A stretch of 64,000 nucleotides of DNA, from the NCBI RefSeq assembly GCF_020075495.1, contig NZ_JABYQT010000005.1, positions 124,001 through 188,000 of the forward strand. Reading direction: 5' to 3'. Below, piece by piece: positions 26,837-37,970 of this stretch. The position numbers and the translations under genes were made by a program. The stretch comes from Vreelandella aquamarina. GTDB taxonomy: Bacteria > Pseudomonadota > Gammaproteobacteria > Pseudomonadales > Halomonadaceae. The notes under the pieces were generated by a model that was not told where the DNA came from, did no database searches, and saw only the letters and a list, made by a program, of their open reading frames with translations. Position 1 is the stretch's first letter, and the number at the start of each line of letters is the position of its first letter.

Positions 26837-28123
26837 TCAATTTAAAAATGGTGACCATGCGGGATCGCGCACATCACCTTGTGCTGCAGGAAGCCGGAAT
26901 GACGACCGCCCATCGGCAGAAACGGCACTCAGCACCCCGTTGTTACCCTGTTGGGTAGCGAAGATTACCATGGTCCCGTTCGGTGCAACACTAGGAGATT
27001 CATCTCTTGTTGAATCACTCAGTACGACCAGACGGCCACCATCCAGATCCTGACGCGCAACCTGATATCCACGGCTCGAGCGATGGATCAAGAAGATCTG
27101 TTCGCCATCCGGTGAATAGCGCGCGCGCGCGTTGTAATTGCCGGTAAACGTTATGCGTTTGGTTTCACCACTGCCCAGGGAGTACTGATAAATCTGCGGG
27201 CCACCGCTGCGGTCAGACGTGAACAGCAGGCTACGGCCATCCGGTGACCAGGCGGGCTCGGTGTCAATGCTGTTACTGTTGGTGAGCTGTTCGATCGAAC
27301 GGCTGCCAATATCCATCACGTAAATTTCCGGCTGTCCATCCTTGGAGAGCGACATGGCAATGCGCCGACCATCCGGGGACCATACCGGTGCGCCGTTGAT
27401 GCCTTCAAACGAGGTTGCCTGCACGCGCTGGCCGGTGGCTACATCCTGAATATAGATGGCCGGCCGCTCGCTTTCAAAGGATACATAGGCCAGCTTGCGG
27501 CCATCCGGTGACCAGGCGGGAGACATGATCGGCTGATCCGAAGTCAATACCTGCTGACTGTTATGGCCATCGGCGTCGGAAACGTAAAGGCCGAACTGCA
27601 TGTTGTCACCAAGCCCTTGTGCCGTGATATACGCAATGCTGGTCGAGAAAGCGCCGCGGATATCGGTAATCGCTTCAAAAACCTGATCACTTATATAATG
27701 CGCGGCCCCGCGCAGGTCATTGGCATTGGCAGTGACGGTTTCCCCGATCATGCGGCGCTGGCCACTGATATCCATCAGCTCGAACTGCAGCTGATAGCCA
27801 TTACCGGTTGGTTGGGCACGGCCAACGATCAGGTAACGCACGTCGAGCGAGCGCCAGGTACCAAACTCGACCTCGTCGGCCTGACTTGGCTTCTCGAACA
27901 TGGCACTGCGCTCGAGTGGCTCGAACAAGCCACTACGCTCAAGGTCATCCTGTACAATCTGAGCGATATCTTCCGACATGCCCTCGGCGCCGGCAAAGGG
28001 CACCACCCCGATCGGCACTGCCTGATCGCTGCCGCGTGTAATTTCAATGGTCAACTGGGCACTAGCCGTACTGCTAAGGAATAGCAGCGCGCAGAACAGC
28101 CACACTTTGCTCAATATTTGCAT
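26837..28123 (-). CDS. tolB: Tol-Pal periplasmic protein TolB
   Basis: 428-aa periplasmic beta-propeller protein. The signal peptide (about 1-22, [16 protein letters not shown]) is followed by the TolB N-terminal domain ([18 protein letters not shown]). Five to six WD40-like blades follow, each with a PxWSPDGR-type motif ([47 protein letters not shown]). It bridges Pal and TolA. The ATG overlaps the tolA stop as TGATG. Confidence 0.97.
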   Translation of the reverse strand: MQILSKVWLFCALLFLSSTASAQLTIEITRGSDQAVPIGVVPFAGAEGMSEDIAQIVQDDLERSGLFEPLERSAMFEKPSQADEVEFGTWRSLDVRYLIVGRAQPTGNGYQLQFELMDISGQRRMIGETVTANANDLRGAAHYISDQVFEAITDIRGAFSTSIAYITAQGLGDNMQFGLYVSDADGHNSQQVLTSDQPIMSPAWSPDGRKLAYVSFESERPAIYIQDVATGQRVQATSFEGINGAPVWSPDGRRIAMSLSKDGQPEIYVMDIGSRSIEQLTNSNSIDTEPAWSPDGRSLLFTSDRSGGPQIYQYSLGSGETKRITFTGNYNARARYSPDGEQIFLIHRSSRGYQVARQDLDGGRLVVLSDSTRDESPSVAPNGTMVIFATQQGNNGVLSAVSADGRSSFRLPAAQGDVRDPAWSPFLN

Positions 28124-29349
28124 CAGCGAACATCCCCCGGGGTAAATCGCAGATTGATTTGACGTAAATTTCGCTGCTGATCCGCTGGCAAATCTCTCAA
28201 CTCGCCAAACGGCGCAGCCTGTTCAACAGCCTGTATTGCAGACCGATCAAAAGCACTGTCACCACTTGATGTTGCAATCGATGCCGCAAGCAGTTCACCC
28301 GATGGCCCCAGGCGTATCTGAAGCGTAGCACTCAATGAATCGCTTGCTCCAGGCGGTATCAACCATGCCTGCTCTACAGCGCGGCGTACGATGTTGATGA
28401 AACTGTTAGCCGCCTGTTGAGCCTGCTGAGCATTCGCGGCTGCCTCGGCCTCGCCTGCCAGCTGGCGCTGCATGGCCGCTTCAGCCGCCTCCGCGGCTGC
28501 CTTGCGCTGTCGCTCGGCCTCGGCTTCGCGTTGCCGTTCAGCTTCCGCTTCACGTTCGCGCTGGGCGGCTGCTTCGCGCTCGCGCTGCGCTTCGGCCTCG
28601 GCTTCGCGACGTGCTTCAGCGGCGGCCTCTTCACGCGCCTTTGCTTCAGCTTCACGCTGTCTTGCAGCTTCTGCCTCCGCCTCACGCTGGCGCTGCTCTT
28701 CGGCTTCGCGTTCGCGCTGTGCCTTGGCTTCGGCTTCGCGTCTGGCGTCGGCTTCAGCCTGTTCACGCGCGCGCTGTGCTTCGGCTTCACGCTGCGCTTG
28801 GGCCTCGGCCTGCTCGCGCGCGCGTTGCGCTTCCGCCTCCCGCTGGCGTTGAGCCTCTGCTTCGGCTTCACGAGCCTGGGCTTGTGCGGCTTGCTCCTGG
28901 GCCTGGCGCTCGGCTTCTTCAGCACGGCGCTGGGCATCTGCTTCAGCGGCGGCCTGGGCTTCTGCCAGCGCCTCGGCCTCTGCCTGGGCAGCCTGACGGG
29001 CTGCCTCTTCAGCGGCTTGCTGCTGTTGTGCCTGATTATCCGGCTCTGGCTCAGCTTCAGGCTCAGGTTCGCTTGTCTGTGCTTCTTCAACGGGCTCGGC
29101 GTTGTTGTTCATGGCCGCCTGCTGCTCGGTTACCTGCTGCGCCTGATCAGTGAAGGTTTCGGTACTGACCAGGGTGGCCTGCACGATGGAAGACGAATCC
29201 GGTTCGGCCGAGCTGGTGGGCCAGTTGATCAGACTGAATATTATAATAGCCAGATGCACGGCCACCGCGAGGATGATGGGCAGCGTGTAGCCTACATCCT
29301 GCGGGTCCCGAGGCGCATCGGTGACGGTCTGTGCCTTGTCCTTACCCAT
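28123..29349 (-). CDS. tolA: Cell envelope integrity protein TolA
   Basis: 408-aa inner-membrane protein. One N-terminal helix (about 25-42, [19 protein letters not shown]) is followed by an extended Ala/Glu/Gln/Arg helix (about 85-300) of near-perfect repeats such as REAEAQR. The C-terminal TonB-like domain is about 310-408 ([21 protein letters not shown]). It transmits proton-motive force from TolQR to TolB-Pal. The biased repeat region produces long spurious antisense frames. It overlaps the end of tolR by eight bases. Confidence 0.96.
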   Translation of the reverse strand: MGKDKAQTVTDAPRDPQDVGYTLPIILAVAVHLAIIIFSLINWPTSSAEPDSSSIVQATLVSTETFTDQAQQVTEQQAAMNNNAEPVEEAQTSEPEPEAEPEPDNQAQQQQAAEEAARQAAQAEAEALAEAQAAAEADAQRRAEEAERQAQEQAAQAQAREAEAEAQRQREAEAQRAREQAEAQAQREAEAQRAREQAEADARREAEAKAQREREAEEQRQREAEAEAARQREAEAKAREEAAAEARREAEAEAQREREAAAQREREAEAERQREAEAERQRKAAAEAAEAAMQRQLAGEAEAAANAQQAQQAANSFINIVRRAVEQAWLIPPGASDSLSATLQIRLGPSGELLAASIATSSGDSAFDRSAIQAVEQAAPFGELRDLPADQQRNLRQINLRFTPGDVR

Positions 29350-29776
29350 CTTGCGGCGGCTCTGAAAGCAATCCCACGTTGGCCACGCCAGAGCGCTGAA
29401 GCGTGCTCATCAGCAGAACGATCTGACCATACTGCACATTACGATCACCGCGTACCATGACCGGCGTACCGGGGCGGCGTTGAAGTATGGCGGCCACGCG
29501 TTCGGCCATCTGGTCGAGAGACACTGACGTCGAGTCCTCGCCCAAGGTAATGAAGTAGCCACCATCGCGATCCACCGAAATGATGATCGGGTCGCTATCC
29601 TGGGTATCGATAGGCTCGGAAGAAACCTGAGGCAGGTCGACCTGGACCCCCTGTGTCAGCATGGGGGCCGTGATCATGAAGATGACCAGCAGGACCAGCA
29701 TGACGTCGATGAAGGGGACGACGTTGATCTCCCCCATCGGCTTGCTTTTGCCACTGCGATTGAATGGACCTTGCAT
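29342..29776 (-). CDS. tolR: Tol-Pal inner-membrane protein TolR
   Basis: 144-aa ExbD/TolR protein. Its single helix [22 protein letters not shown] contains the proton-path aspartate; a periplasmic domain follows. It forms the stator or motor unit with TolQ. AGGGAG precedes the ATG. It starts 11 bases after tolQ and overlaps tolA. Confidence 0.97.
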   Translation of the reverse strand: MQGPFNRSGKSKPMGEINVVPFIDVMLVLLVIFMITAPMLTQGVQVDLPQVSSEPIDTQDSDPIIISVDRDGGYFITLGEDSTSVSLDQMAERVAAILQRRPGTPVMVRGDRNVQYGQIVLLMSTLQRSGVANVGLLSEPPQDG

Positions 29777-29787
29777 GGCGTACTCCC

Positions 29788-30495
29788 TTAACTGGCGCTA
29801 GGCTTGCCGTCGCGGCCTTGCAGGTTGCGGTGCAAGATCGCGTGAAATTCTTCGGCGAAGTCTTCGTATTTGCCAAGCAGACGAGACGCGTTGTTGGAGA
29901 GGCGGTTGTAGAAAATGACCGCAGGGATGGCGGCAAACAGTCCCATTGCCGTGGCAATCAGAGCTTCGGCGATCCAGGGCGCCACGGTTGCCAGCGTTGC
30001 CTGCTGCGTCATGGAAAGTGACTGAAACGAACCCATGATACCCCAGACGGTACCGAACAGACCGATATAAGGGCTTGCCGAAGCCACCGTTGCCAAGAAG
30101 ACCAAATGCTGGGTCAGGCGGTCTTCCTCACGAGACCAGGCAACACGCATGCTGCGCTGTACACCTTCCAGTACGGTGTCGGCATTGCGAGTCTTGGGCA
30201 TCAGGCGGTTGAATTCGCGAAAACCCGCTTGAAAGATGTGTTCGGCGCCGTGACGTGGGTCATCTGCCGGTATCTCTCGATACAGCTCGTTTAAATCGAC
30301 CCCTGACCAGAACGACTCTTCGAACTGGTTGTACTCCTGTTTGGCACGGCGTAGCGCAATGCTACGCTGAAAGATCACCACCCAGGACAGGATCGACCCC
30401 ACCACCAGCAGTAGCATTACCAGCTGTACAACGACGCTGGCACTCATTATCAGGTGCGGGATGGACATGGTGTTATCGTTCACAGGTGCCCTCAT
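29788..30495 (-). CDS. tolQ: Tol-Pal inner-membrane protein TolQ
   Basis: 235-aa MotA/TolQ/ExbB-type proton channel with three helices: [21 protein letters not shown], the one in [22 protein letters not shown], and [27 protein letters not shown]. It energises TolA. The ribosome binding site is poor; an in-frame ATG at 30468 is an alternative start, but the longer N-terminus matches Pseudomonas TolQ better from memory. It heads the tolQRAB-pal-cpoB run, 59 bases after ybgC. Confidence 0.95.
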   Translation of the reverse strand: MRAPVNDNTMSIPHLIMSASVVVQLVMLLLVVGSILSWVVIFQRSIALRRAKQEYNQFEESFWSGVDLNELYREIPADDPRHGAEHIFQAGFREFNRLMPKTRNADTVLEGVQRSMRVAWSREEDRLTQHLVFLATVASASPYIGLFGTVWGIMGSFQSLSMTQQATLATVAPWIAEALIATAMGLFAAIPAVIFYNRLSNNASRLLGKYEDFAEEFHAILHRNLQGRDGKPSAS

Positions 30496-30554
30496 CAATC
30501 AATTAACGCCGGACGTTGCCGACAAAGTGGTGATTTTCAATCATGAAACCGCGG

Positions 30555-30953
30555 TTAAGTCATTAGCCCTGCCTGAAAAGCCGCAGGCCAGGCCTTAGGG
30601 CGCAGACGTTTGGCGTCCAGGCAGGCTATCTCGACTGTGGCGCTGCATAGGAGTTCCTCGCCCCGCTCTACACGCTGTTCAAACGTGACTCGGCAACGAT
30701 CTGTCTCTATGACCCGGGCCGTGACGATCAGTGACTCGTCCAGCCGTGCTGGTTTCGCATAGTGGCAGGCTAAGCGATATACCACTAGCTGCGTGCTTTC
30801 GTCTAGTAGCGTTTGCTGGTCAAGTCCAAGCTTGCGTAACCACTCGCTGCGCGAGCGTTCCATAAACTTCAGGTAGTTAACGTAGTAGACAATCCCGCCG
30901 GCGTCTGTATCTTCCATGTAAACGCGAACGGGTAGCGAAAACGCAAGGCTCAT
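30555..30953 (-). CDS. ybgC: Tol-Pal-associated acyl-CoA thioesterase YbgC
   Basis: 132-aa hotdog-fold thioesterase. The family motif [30 protein letters not shown] holds the catalytic Asp (DTDAGG). YbgC hydrolyses acyl-CoA or acyl-ACP and is thought to link phospholipid metabolism to the envelope. The ATG overlaps the ruvB stop (ATGA), joining the ruv and tol gene groups, as is common in gammaproteobacteria. Confidence 0.95.
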   Translation of the reverse strand: MSLAFSLPVRVYMEDTDAGGIVYYVNYLKFMERSRSEWLRKLGLDQQTLLDESTQLVVYRLACHYAKPARLDESLIVTARVIETDRCRVTFEQRVERGEELLCSATVEIACLDAKRLRPKAWPAAFQAGLMT

Positions 30954-31987
30954 GGGCGGCGCTCTCCTTCCATGTCGACCGAGTGCTCATTGGGCACTCG
31001 GTTGAAGTGCAGCCACGCCTGGCGAGTGACCGTGCGGCCTCGGGGTGTGCGCATCATCAGGCCTTGCTGAATCAGATAAGGCTCGATTACATCCTCGATG
31101 GTGTTGCGCTCCTCGCCAATGGCCGCCGAGAGCGAATCGACCCCGACGGGCCCGCCCTCGAACTTGTCGATCATGGCAAGCAGCAGACGACGGTCCATAT
31201 GATCCAGGCCATAGTGATCCACGTTGAGCATGTTCAACGCCGCATCGGCGAGCGCAACATCCACAGTACCGTTGCCTTTTATCTCAGCGTAGTCGCGCAC
31301 CCGGCGCAGCAGTCGATTGGCGATACGCGGCGTGCCGCGAGAGCGACGAGCGACTTCCACGGCGCCTTCACGGCTGGTCTCAACACCTAAAAGGCGCGCC
31401 GAGCGAGTCACGATTTCGGTAAGCTCTTCGAGATTGTAAAACTCCAGGCGCTGCACGATACCGAAGCGATCACGCAGCGGTGATGTCAAAAGCCCTGCGC
31501 GAGTGGTCGCGCCCACCAGGGTAAAACGTGGAAGGTCCAGCTTGATCGAGCGCGCAGCGGGCCCTTCGCCGATCATGATGTCGAGCTGAAAATCTTCCAT
31601 GGCCGGGTAAAGCACTTCTTCAACCGCGGGTGAAAGCCGGTGAATTTCGTCGATGAACAGTACATCGCCCGGCTCCAGGTTGGTCAGCATGGCGGCCAGG
31701 TCGCCTGCGCGCTCGAGCACCGGCCCCGACGTGGACTTCAGTCCCACGCCCATTTCAGTAGCAATGATATTGGCAAGAGTGGTTTTACCCAGCCCTGGCG
31801 GGCCAAACACCAACGTATGGTCAAGGCTTTCGTCACGCAGGCGAGCGGCCCCGATGAATATCTCCAGCTGCTCGCGGACGCGCGGCTGGCCGATATAGTC
31901 TTCGAGTCGTTTAGGGCGAATGGCATGGTCGATCCGTCCTTCGCCCTGCTCTGCTTCGGCGGCTATCAGCCGGTCATGTTCTAACAT
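30950..31987 (-). CDS. ruvB: Holliday junction branch migration ATPase RuvB
   Basis: 345-aa AAA+ ATPase. The N-terminal [11 protein letters not shown] is followed by Walker [12 protein letters not shown], Walker [12 protein letters not shown], the [19 protein letters not shown] sensor region and a C-terminal winged helix ([15 protein letters not shown]). It drives branch migration with RuvA in recombinational repair. It lies downstream of ruvA and overlaps ybgC. No LexA box of the CTGT-N8-ACAG form was found upstream of ruv. Confidence 0.97.
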   Translation of the reverse strand: MLEHDRLIAAEAEQGEGRIDHAIRPKRLEDYIGQPRVREQLEIFIGAARLRDESLDHTLVFGPPGLGKTTLANIIATEMGVGLKSTSGPVLERAGDLAAMLTNLEPGDVLFIDEIHRLSPAVEEVLYPAMEDFQLDIMIGEGPAARSIKLDLPRFTLVGATTRAGLLTSPLRDRFGIVQRLEFYNLEELTEIVTRSARLLGVETSREGAVEVARRSRGTPRIANRLLRRVRDYAEIKGNGTVDVALADAALNMLNVDHYGLDHMDRRLLLAMIDKFEGGPVGVDSLSAAIGEERNTIEDVIEPYLIQQGLMMRTPRGRTVTRQAWLHFNRVPNEHSVDMEGERRP

Positions 31988-32035
31988 AAATGCTCTTCTT
32001 CAATAGAGGCGGCCTATACCGTGCGACGGCACCCA

Positions 32036-32641
32036 TCAGCCGTTCATACGGCGCGTCAGCGCAGCCTTGATCAGGGCTTCCGTTGGCTGCTGCGGGTCAA
32101 GGTCGGCCAGCATCTTGCTGGCTTCGGTCAGCTTGTAGCCCAGGCTGACCAGAGCGGATTCCGCATCTGCCAGGCTGTTACGAACAGGCTTGCCGTTGGC
32201 TGCTTCCAGTGGAAGCGGCGCGTATGAACCGTTTTCCCACTCGGGGAAACGATCGCGCATTTCGATAATGAGCCGTTCGGCGGTCTTCTTGCCTACGCCG
32301 GGGAGTTTGGTCAGGGCTTTACTGTCGTCGTCACGCACGCAGCGCATGAAGGCGTCTTCATCCATGCCGGAGAGAATGGCCAGGGCCAGCTTGGGGCCGA
32401 CACCGTTGACCTTGATCAGCGCTCGAAACAGTGCCCGCTCGTGCTCGCGAGCAAAACCGTAAAGCAGGTGTGCGTCATCGCGAATGGTCAAGTGGGTATA
32501 CAGCGATGCGCTTTCTCCCACCGCGGGCAGCGAGATCAGCGTGTTCATCGAGGCTTCAAGCTCGTACCCCACGCCATGAACGTCGATCACGACCCAGGGC
32601 GGTTGTTTTTCCAGCAGATAGCCACTTAGACGTCCAATCAT
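32036..32641 (-). CDS. ruvA: Holliday junction DNA helicase subunit RuvA
   Basis: 201-aa junction-binding protein. It starts MIGRLSGYL, has HhH motifs in FRALIKVNGVGPKLALAILSG and LTKLPGVGKKTAERLIIEM, and a C-terminal RuvB-contact domain (ESALVSLGYKLTEASKML). It lies 68 bases after ruvC and 48 bases before ruvB. Length is normal. Confidence 0.97.
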   Translation of the reverse strand: MIGRLSGYLLEKQPPWVVIDVHGVGYELEASMNTLISLPAVGESASLYTHLTIRDDAHLLYGFAREHERALFRALIKVNGVGPKLALAILSGMDEDAFMRCVRDDDSKALTKLPGVGKKTAERLIIEMRDRFPEWENGSYAPLPLEAANGKPVRNSLADAESALVSLGYKLTEASKMLADLDPQQPTEALIKAALTRRMNG

Positions 32642-32709
32642 AAATACGCTCGCGATAGTAAAAACAGGCGTTTACTATAATGCCACTCTGTACAGGTGAC
32701 CAGTAGTCG

Positions 32710-33261
32710 TTAAAGCCGCCAACGCCCGGTGGATGCGCGTCGGCTGCGTCCGCTGGCCGCCACGGGCAGACCGTTGCATGAGTAGGCATGGGTAAGGGCG
32801 ATGGCCAGCGCATCGGCGGCATCCGCCTGGGGCGTGGCAGAAAGCTTGAGCAGTGCCGTTACCATATGTTGCACTTGCAATTTATCGGCGCCGCCCTGAC
32901 CAGTCACTGCTTCCTTGATGCGGCGTGCCGCGTATTCGGCAACGCCTAGGCCATGATTGGCCATACATACCAGCGCCGCCCCCCGTGCCTGACCTAGCTT
33001 GAGTGCAGAGTCGACGTTTTTCGACAGGAATACCCGCTCGATGGCCGTATCCGTAGGCCTGTAAAGACCAACGACTTCACTCAATCCTGCATAGATCTGG
33101 GCCAGGCGCTGCTCGAGCGGACCATCGGAGGTGCGAATGCAGCCGCTGGAAACATAGCTCGGCTTTACGCCGTTGAGATCAATGATTCCATAGCCGGTAA
33201 TACGCGAGCCCGGATCGATCCCGAGAATGCGTACCGGTAGTGTCGCTTGTGTTCCATCCAT
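32710..33261 (-). CDS. ruvC: Holliday junction resolvase RuvC
   Basis: 183-aa resolvase. Metal-binding acidic residues are in [38 protein letters not shown] and [15 protein letters not shown]. The frame stays open to 33324 but would then run through the aspS terminator hairpin, so the ATG at 33261 is preferred; an ATG at 33285 is the alternative. It leads the ruvCAB-ybgC-tol block. Confidence 0.95.
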   Translation of the reverse strand: MDGTQATLPVRILGIDPGSRITGYGIIDLNGVKPSYVSSGCIRTSDGPLEQRLAQIYAGLSEVVGLYRPTDTAIERVFLSKNVDSALKLGQARGAALVCMANHGLGVAEYAARRIKEAVTGQGGADKLQVQHMVTALLKLSATPQADAADALAIALTHAYSCNGLPVAASGRSRRASTGRWRL

Positions 33262-33286
33262 GATGCGTGTACTCACTTTTACCATA

Positions 33287-33318
33287 CAAAAACACCGACG
33301 CCGGAGCGTCGGTGTTTT
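33287..33318 (-). terminator. Terminator of aspS
   Basis: A stem of about 13 bases, built on AACACCGACGC / GCGTCGGTGTT with a CGGA loop; the minus strand ends in TTTTTG. It sits 31 bases after the aspS stop and just upstream of ruvC, so it separates aspS from the ruv-tol genes. Confidence 0.85.
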
Positions 33319-33348
33319 CAGCAATCGGCGGCCTGTCAGCCGGCGATG

Positions 33349-35130
33349 TTACTCGCCAGCCGCTTCAGGCTTTGCCTTTTGGCGTAACCGGATATTCAAA
33401 TCCTTCAACTGGTCAGGGCTGACCTCACCCGGCGCGTCTGTCATCAAGCAGGCCGCACTCTGAGTTTTCGGGAACGCGATGACTTCACGGATGGTCTTGG
33501 CGCCGACCATCAGCATGACCAGACGATCAAGCCCGAACGCCAGACCACCGTGAGGCGGTGCACCATACTGAAGCGCGTCCAGCAGGAAGCCAAATTTCTC
33601 CTGGGCTTCCTCTTCACCAATGCCCAGAATCTCGAATACCGTGCTCTGCATGGTCTGGTCGTGAATACGAATGGAGCCTCCACCCAGCTCGGTGCCGTTC
33701 AACACCATATCGTAGGCACGCGAGAGCGCCTTCGCGGGGTCGGCCTTGAGCTCTTCCGGCGAGCAGGAAGGCGCAGTAAACGGGTGGTGCAGCGGGCTCA
33801 GGCGACCATTGTCGTCGGCTTCGAACATGGGGAAGTCGACAACCCACAGCGGCGCCCAGCTCTGGGTGTAGAGATCGAGATCCGCGCCCAGCTTGACGCG
33901 CAGTGCGCCGATTGCTTCGTTGACGATGCGGGTCTTGTCGGCGCCGAAGAAGATGATATCGCCATCTTCCGCGCCAAGGCGATCAAGGAGTTCCTCAACG
34001 ATGTTTTCCATGAACTTGACGATGGGCGACTGCAGCCCTTCAAGTCCCTTGGCACGCTCATTGACCTTGATCCAGGCCAGGCCCTTGGCACCATAGATAC
34101 CCACGAACTTGGTGTATTCGTCGATTTCCTTACGCGACAGCTTGGCACCGCCCGGCACCTTGAGTGCCGCTACCCGGCCATCTTCAGCGCTGGCCGGGCC
34201 CGAGAAGACCTTGAAATCGACCTGTTGCATCAAATCGTCCACGTCGGTCAGCTCGAGCGGAATACGCAGATCCGGCTTGTCGGAACCGAAGCGGTCCATG
34301 GCTTCCTGCCAGGTCATGCGCGGGAATTCCGGCAGCTCGACGCTGAGCACTTCCTGGAAAAGCTGACGGATCATGGCTTCGGTAATGCCCATGATGTCGT
34401 CTTCTTCAACGAAGGAAGCTTCGATATCGATCTGGGTGAATTCAGGCTGACGATCGGCGCGCAGGTCTTCATCGCGGAAGCACTTTGCAATCTGGTAGTA
34501 ACGGTCGAAACCGGCCACCATCAGAAGCTGCTTGAACAGCTGCGGTGACTGCGGCAGGGCAAAGAAGCTGCCTGCATGTGTTCGGCTGGGCACCAGATAG
34601 TCACGGGCGCCCTCAGGCGTTGCACGGGTCAGGATGGGCGTTTCGATATCCAGAAAGCCCTGGTTTTCCAGAAACGCGCGAACGGTATGCGAGATACGCG
34701 AGCGCAGGCGCAGTTTTTCGATCATGTCCGGACGGCGCAGATCGATATAGCGATGCTTCAGACGTACCTCTTCGCCTACCTTGCCGTGCTCATCAAGCTG
34801 AAACGGAGGTGTAGCGGCCGTGTTGAGCACTTCCACTTCCTTGGCCAGTACCTCGATCATGCCGGTCGGCATGTTGGGATTCTGGGTGCCTTCAGGGCGC
34901 AGTCGAACCCGGCCGGTAATACGCAGAACATACTCACCGCGGGCGCGGTCGGCATTCGCAAACGCATCGGCAGTATCCGGGTCTACCACAAACTGGGCAA
35001 TACCATCGCGGTCACGCATGTCGAGGAAAATTACCCCACCGTGATCGCGGCGACGATGTACCCATCCGCAAACGGTGACCGTTTGATCCACCAGTGTCTC
35101 GTTTAGCTGGCCGCAATAATGGCTGCGCAT
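33349..35130 (-). CDS. aspS: Aspartyl-tRNA synthetase
   Basis: 593-aa class II synthetase charging tRNA-Asp (possibly tRNA-Asn as well, undetermined). The N-terminal OB fold includes [21 protein letters not shown]; motif 2 is [25 protein letters not shown], with a GAD insertion domain and motif 3 [14 protein letters not shown]. The ATG at 35130 has AGGA eight bases upstream and yields the usual MRSHYCGQL start. Confidence 0.97.
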   Translation of the reverse strand: MRSHYCGQLNETLVDQTVTVCGWVHRRRDHGGVIFLDMRDRDGIAQFVVDPDTADAFANADRARGEYVLRITGRVRLRPEGTQNPNMPTGMIEVLAKEVEVLNTAATPPFQLDEHGKVGEEVRLKHRYIDLRRPDMIEKLRLRSRISHTVRAFLENQGFLDIETPILTRATPEGARDYLVPSRTHAGSFFALPQSPQLFKQLLMVAGFDRYYQIAKCFRDEDLRADRQPEFTQIDIEASFVEEDDIMGITEAMIRQLFQEVLSVELPEFPRMTWQEAMDRFGSDKPDLRIPLELTDVDDLMQQVDFKVFSGPASAEDGRVAALKVPGGAKLSRKEIDEYTKFVGIYGAKGLAWIKVNERAKGLEGLQSPIVKFMENIVEELLDRLGAEDGDIIFFGADKTRIVNEAIGALRVKLGADLDLYTQSWAPLWVVDFPMFEADDNGRLSPLHHPFTAPSCSPEELKADPAKALSRAYDMVLNGTELGGGSIRIHDQTMQSTVFEILGIGEEEAQEKFGFLLDALQYGAPPHGGLAFGLDRLVMLMVGAKTIREVIAFPKTQSAACLMTDAPGEVSPDQLKDLNIRLRQKAKPEAAGE

Positions 35131-35192
35131 GTCAAATCCTGTTCTGTTACGTGGCAAATAAGGTGTCACGAGCCGTTGAGGCTCAGCGCCCG

Positions 35193-35468
35193 CTAGGCGG
35201 CGCCTGGTGACTTGGATGTAGTGTCACTCTTGGCGCTGGTACTGGAAGCGGCTCCCTTGCCATCAGCGGCCAGGTTCTTCTTGCTTCCCGTCTTGAAATC
35301 GGTTTCATACCAGCCACCCCCCGCCAGGCGAAAGCCGGCAGCGGATACGAGTCGTGCCAGATCATCCTGGCGGCATGCGGGACACAGCGTTAGCGGGTCC
35401 GCGCTGACTTTCTGCAATTTTTCCATGCGATGGCCGCAGGCCTTGCACTCATATTCATAGATAGGCAT
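35193..35468 (-). CDS. FmdB-family zinc ribbon protein
   Basis: 91-aa protein with the FmdB zinc ribbon [32 protein letters not shown] (two CxxC pairs, about residues 8-35) and a short Ser/Lys/Thr-rich tail. FmdB-type proteins are putative regulators found next to aspS in many proteobacteria. The ATG at 35468 has CAGGAG at good spacing. It is probably co-transcribed with aspS, 62 bases downstream. Confidence 0.92.
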   Translation of the reverse strand: MPIYEYECKACGHRMEKLQKVSADPLTLCPACRQDDLARLVSAAGFRLAGGGWYETDFKTGSKKNLAADGKGAASSTSAKSDTTSKSPGAA

Positions 35469-35654
35469 GTTGATAACTCCTGAAAAGCTCAACAACGACA
35501 GGATATTGGCGAATATAAACGCAGCCAGCTGCGAATATGTGGCCTGCCGAGATAAAATCCAAGGCTGCGGTTGATCAAGCGGCAATATTATACCCTTTTG
35601 TGCCCCCTGCCGAGCAAGGCTAACTGCTCCTCGGCCCTAACTGGAGAGAATAAA

Positions 35655-36605
35655 ATGCTTCACGCCGTGATGTTGGACGCCAAGAGCATGGGCCCGCAGA
35701 TTGATGTAAGCGTTATTCAAGACGCGGTGAGCCAGCTTGATGTGCATGACCAGAGTTCTACCCAGGAGGCTCTTGAGCGGCTGGCGGATGCCGACATTGC
35801 CCTGGTCAACAAGGTGGTGCTGGACGGCGAGACGCTGAAGCAGCTTCCCAGGCTGCGCCTGATCTGTGTCATGGCCACGGGGCTCAACAACATAGACCTG
35901 GATGCCGCCAAGGCGCTCGGAATTGTCGTCAAGAACGTGAACGCCTACGGCACCGCCAGCGTGTCTCAGCATACGTTGATGCTGATCTTGACGCTGGCCA
36001 ACCGGCTGCCGCTTTATCAGCGTGAGGTGGCCAGCGGCGCCTGGCAGCGCAGCGAGTTCTTCTGCCTGCAGGACCATCCGACGCTACAGCTTGCCGGCAA
36101 GCACCTGGTCATGGTGGGCCAGGGGGAGCTGGGCTCGGAGGTCGCGCGCCTGGCAGACGCCTTTGGTATGCGAGTCACCTTCGCTGCACGTCCGGGCAAT
36201 GAGGCAAATGACACGCGCCCCTCGCTGGATTCGCTGATGCCCGAGGCCGATATCATCAGCCTGCACTGCCCACTTAACGCCGATACCAAACACTTGATCA
36301 ATCAGGAGCGGCTGGCAGCTGCCAAGTCATCATTGCTGGTCATCAACTGCGCGCGAGGCGGTATCATCGATGAAGAGGCTGCCCTCGACGCACTGCGTCA
36401 GGGCAGCATAGGCGGCCTGGCCGTGGATGTGCTTCCAACCGAGCCGCCGCGCGATGGTCACCCCTTGCTGGATGCTCTCTCGGAGCCGCTGAACTTGATC
36501 GTGACACCTCACAACGCCTGGATAACGCCCGAAGCACGCCAGAACATCATCAGGCTGACCGCAGACAACATTGCTCAGTGGAAAGACGCCTCGTCGCCCG
36601 CGTGA
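35655..36605 (+). CDS. D-2-hydroxyacid dehydrogenase (hydroxypyruvate/glycerate type)
   Basis: 316-aa NAD(P)-dependent 2-hydroxyacid dehydrogenase. The nucleotide fold is LVMVGQGELGSEVARLADAFGM (last Gly of GxGxxG kept). The catalytic Arg is in INCARGGIIDEEAALDAL, Glu in VLPTEPPRDGHPLL and His in IVTPHNAW. Closest memory match is HprA (glycerate dehydrogenase), but substrate specificity cannot be read off. GGAGAG precedes the ATG. It is convergent with acyP; the two stop codons abut. Confidence 0.88.
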   Translation: MLHAVMLDAKSMGPQIDVSVIQDAVSQLDVHDQSSTQEALERLADADIALVNKVVLDGETLKQLPRLRLICVMATGLNNIDLDAAKALGIVVKNVNAYGTASVSQHTLMLILTLANRLPLYQREVASGAWQRSEFFCLQDHPTLQLAGKHLVMVGQGELGSEVARLADAFGMRVTFAARPGNEANDTRPSLDSLMPEADIISLHCPLNADTKHLINQERLAAAKSSLLVINCARGGIIDEEAALDALRQGSIGGLAVDVLPTEPPRDGHPLLDALSEPLNLIVTPHNAWITPEARQNIIRLTADNIAQWKDASSPA

Positions 36606-36878
36606 TCACTCGGTAGAGAAACGGCTGGGCACCTGGCAGCCCGCCACGGTGCTCATCTCGACCTGGGTTACCCGCGCCTGCGCGGGGCCCTTCCAGAGCC
36701 ACTCGGCTAGCCTTTCGAGGGCGTCGGGCTCGCCACACATCAGCACGTCTACTCGCCCGTCCGGCAGATTTCTGGCATGGCCTGTGACCTGCTCGGCAAT
36801 AGCCTGCTTCTGAGTGGCACGGCGGTACCCTACGCCCTGCACCTTGCCGCTGACCAGGGCGCGTTGACAGTGTGACAT
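36606..36878 (-). CDS. acyP: Acylphosphatase
   Basis: 90-aa acylphosphatase hydrolysing carboxyl-phosphate bonds. The signature is RALVSGKVQGVGYRRATQKQA (phosphate-binding Arg) and GHARNLPDGRVDVLMCG (catalytic Asn). It overlaps the upstream YihY gene as TGATG and ends back-to-back with the dehydrogenase stop codon. Confidence 0.95.
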   Translation of the reverse strand: MSHCQRALVSGKVQGVGYRRATQKQAIAEQVTGHARNLPDGRVDVLMCGEPDALERLAEWLWKGPAQARVTQVEMSTVAGCQVPSRFSTE

Positions 36879-37816
36879 CAGAATTCCTCTCCATGCTTGG
36901 GGGCGGGTCTTTCGGTTTCGAGGATCTCCTGGCGGATGAGCACAGCGCTGTTACGAGGAACCAGCCTTCTGCCCCGGCGCAACAGGAGCGAACGGGTAAA
37001 CGCTGCACCAAACAGCAGGATCAGCGACGAGTAGTAGACCCATAGCAGCACCATCACGACCGACCCTGCTGCGCCGTAGGTAGACGCCGTGGCGGTATAG
37101 GCAAGGTAGACGGCAATCAGGTTACGCCCGATGGTAAACAAGATGGCAGTGACCACGGCCCCGATAAATACATCTTGCCAACGCAGCACGACATCCGGTA
37201 GCACCTTGAAAATGGTCGCAAACAGCAGCACGACTACACCAAGGGAAATCAGGGATTCCAGAATCGTGGTGAAGTAACTCGCCAGCGGCAGAATATCGTT
37301 GGCTGCCTGCAACATACCGCGCAGCGCCACGCCTAGAATCAGCGAAACAAGCAAGATGAAGCCGATCGATAGCACTACGGTAAGCGATAGCAGACGTGTC
37401 TTGATAAAGATGAACATGCTGTTACTGGTAGGCTTGGCGGTTACGCCCCAGATGGTATTCAAGGAGAACTGCATTTGAGCAAACACGGTGGTAGCCCCGA
37501 CCAGCAGCGCCCCTACTCCGAGGAAAGTCGGCAACAAGCCTGACTCTTCGATACGCGATTGAGCAACAGCGCCTTCAATGGCTGATGCTACATCCACGCC
37601 AAGCGACCCTTGCAACTGCGCCACGATCTGGCCCTGTGCAGCGTCTTCACCCAGCACTACGCCAATCACCGTCACGGCAATGATGATGGTCGGAGCCAGC
37701 GAAAAAAGCGTGTAGAACGCCAGTGACCCTGCGTAGCTGAACGCATTGCGCTCCAGCCATAAAGATATGGCGTCCTGAACGACCTTCCACCAGAACGTGA
37801 GGTGTTTTTTCAGCAT
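36878..37816 (-). CDS. YihY/BrkB-family inner-membrane protein
   Basis: 312-aa polytopic protein of the YihY (formerly RNase BN, BrkB) family with six hydrophobic helices. Signature segments are RNAFSYAGSLAFYTLFSLAPTIIIAV near the start and YTATASTYGAAGSVVMVLLWVYYSSLILLFGAAFTR near the end. Function is unresolved; it is not a nuclease. The ATG at 37816 has AAGGGA six bases upstream; the frame reaches 37897. It overlaps acyP. Confidence 0.92.
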   Translation of the reverse strand: MLKKHLTFWWKVVQDAISLWLERNAFSYAGSLAFYTLFSLAPTIIIAVTVIGVVLGEDAAQGQIVAQLQGSLGVDVASAIEGAVAQSRIEESGLLPTFLGVGALLVGATTVFAQMQFSLNTIWGVTAKPTSNSMFIFIKTRLLSLTVVLSIGFILLVSLILGVALRGMLQAANDILPLASYFTTILESLISLGVVVLLFATIFKVLPDVVLRWQDVFIGAVVTAILFTIGRNLIAVYLAYTATASTYGAAGSVVMVLLWVYYSSLILLFGAAFTRSLLLRRGRRLVPRNSAVLIRQEILETERPAPKHGEEF

Positions 37817-37970
37817 ATTCATTCCCTTGAGTAGTTCGAGAGCGTCTTTCTTGTAACTGCCTGACAGCATACCTAATGCGCGACGAGTGCGCAGCATTGA
37901 TCACATTGCGCCCTGTTACCTCCTTCCCCATAATAGCGCGTTTAGTTCATCAAGCATTCAAGGAGGCTTC

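Noticed and set aside
28417-29460. Long plus-strand open frame (347 codons) opposite tolA and tolR
   Set aside because: It is the antisense of the biased Ala/Glu/Arg repeat codons of TolA; its translation is low-complexity Phe/Leu/Gly/Cys and it has no ribosome binding site.
32642-32709. LexA (SOS) box upstream of ruvA, suggested by CTGTACAG
   Set aside because: The sequence lacks the eight-base spacing of CTGT-N8-ACAG; no valid box was found upstream of ruvA, ruvC or uvrB.
33550-34548. 332-codon plus-strand frame opposite aspS
   Set aside because: Lies wholly within the well-supported aspartyl-tRNA synthetase gene, which has all class II motifs; a GC-codon-bias shadow.
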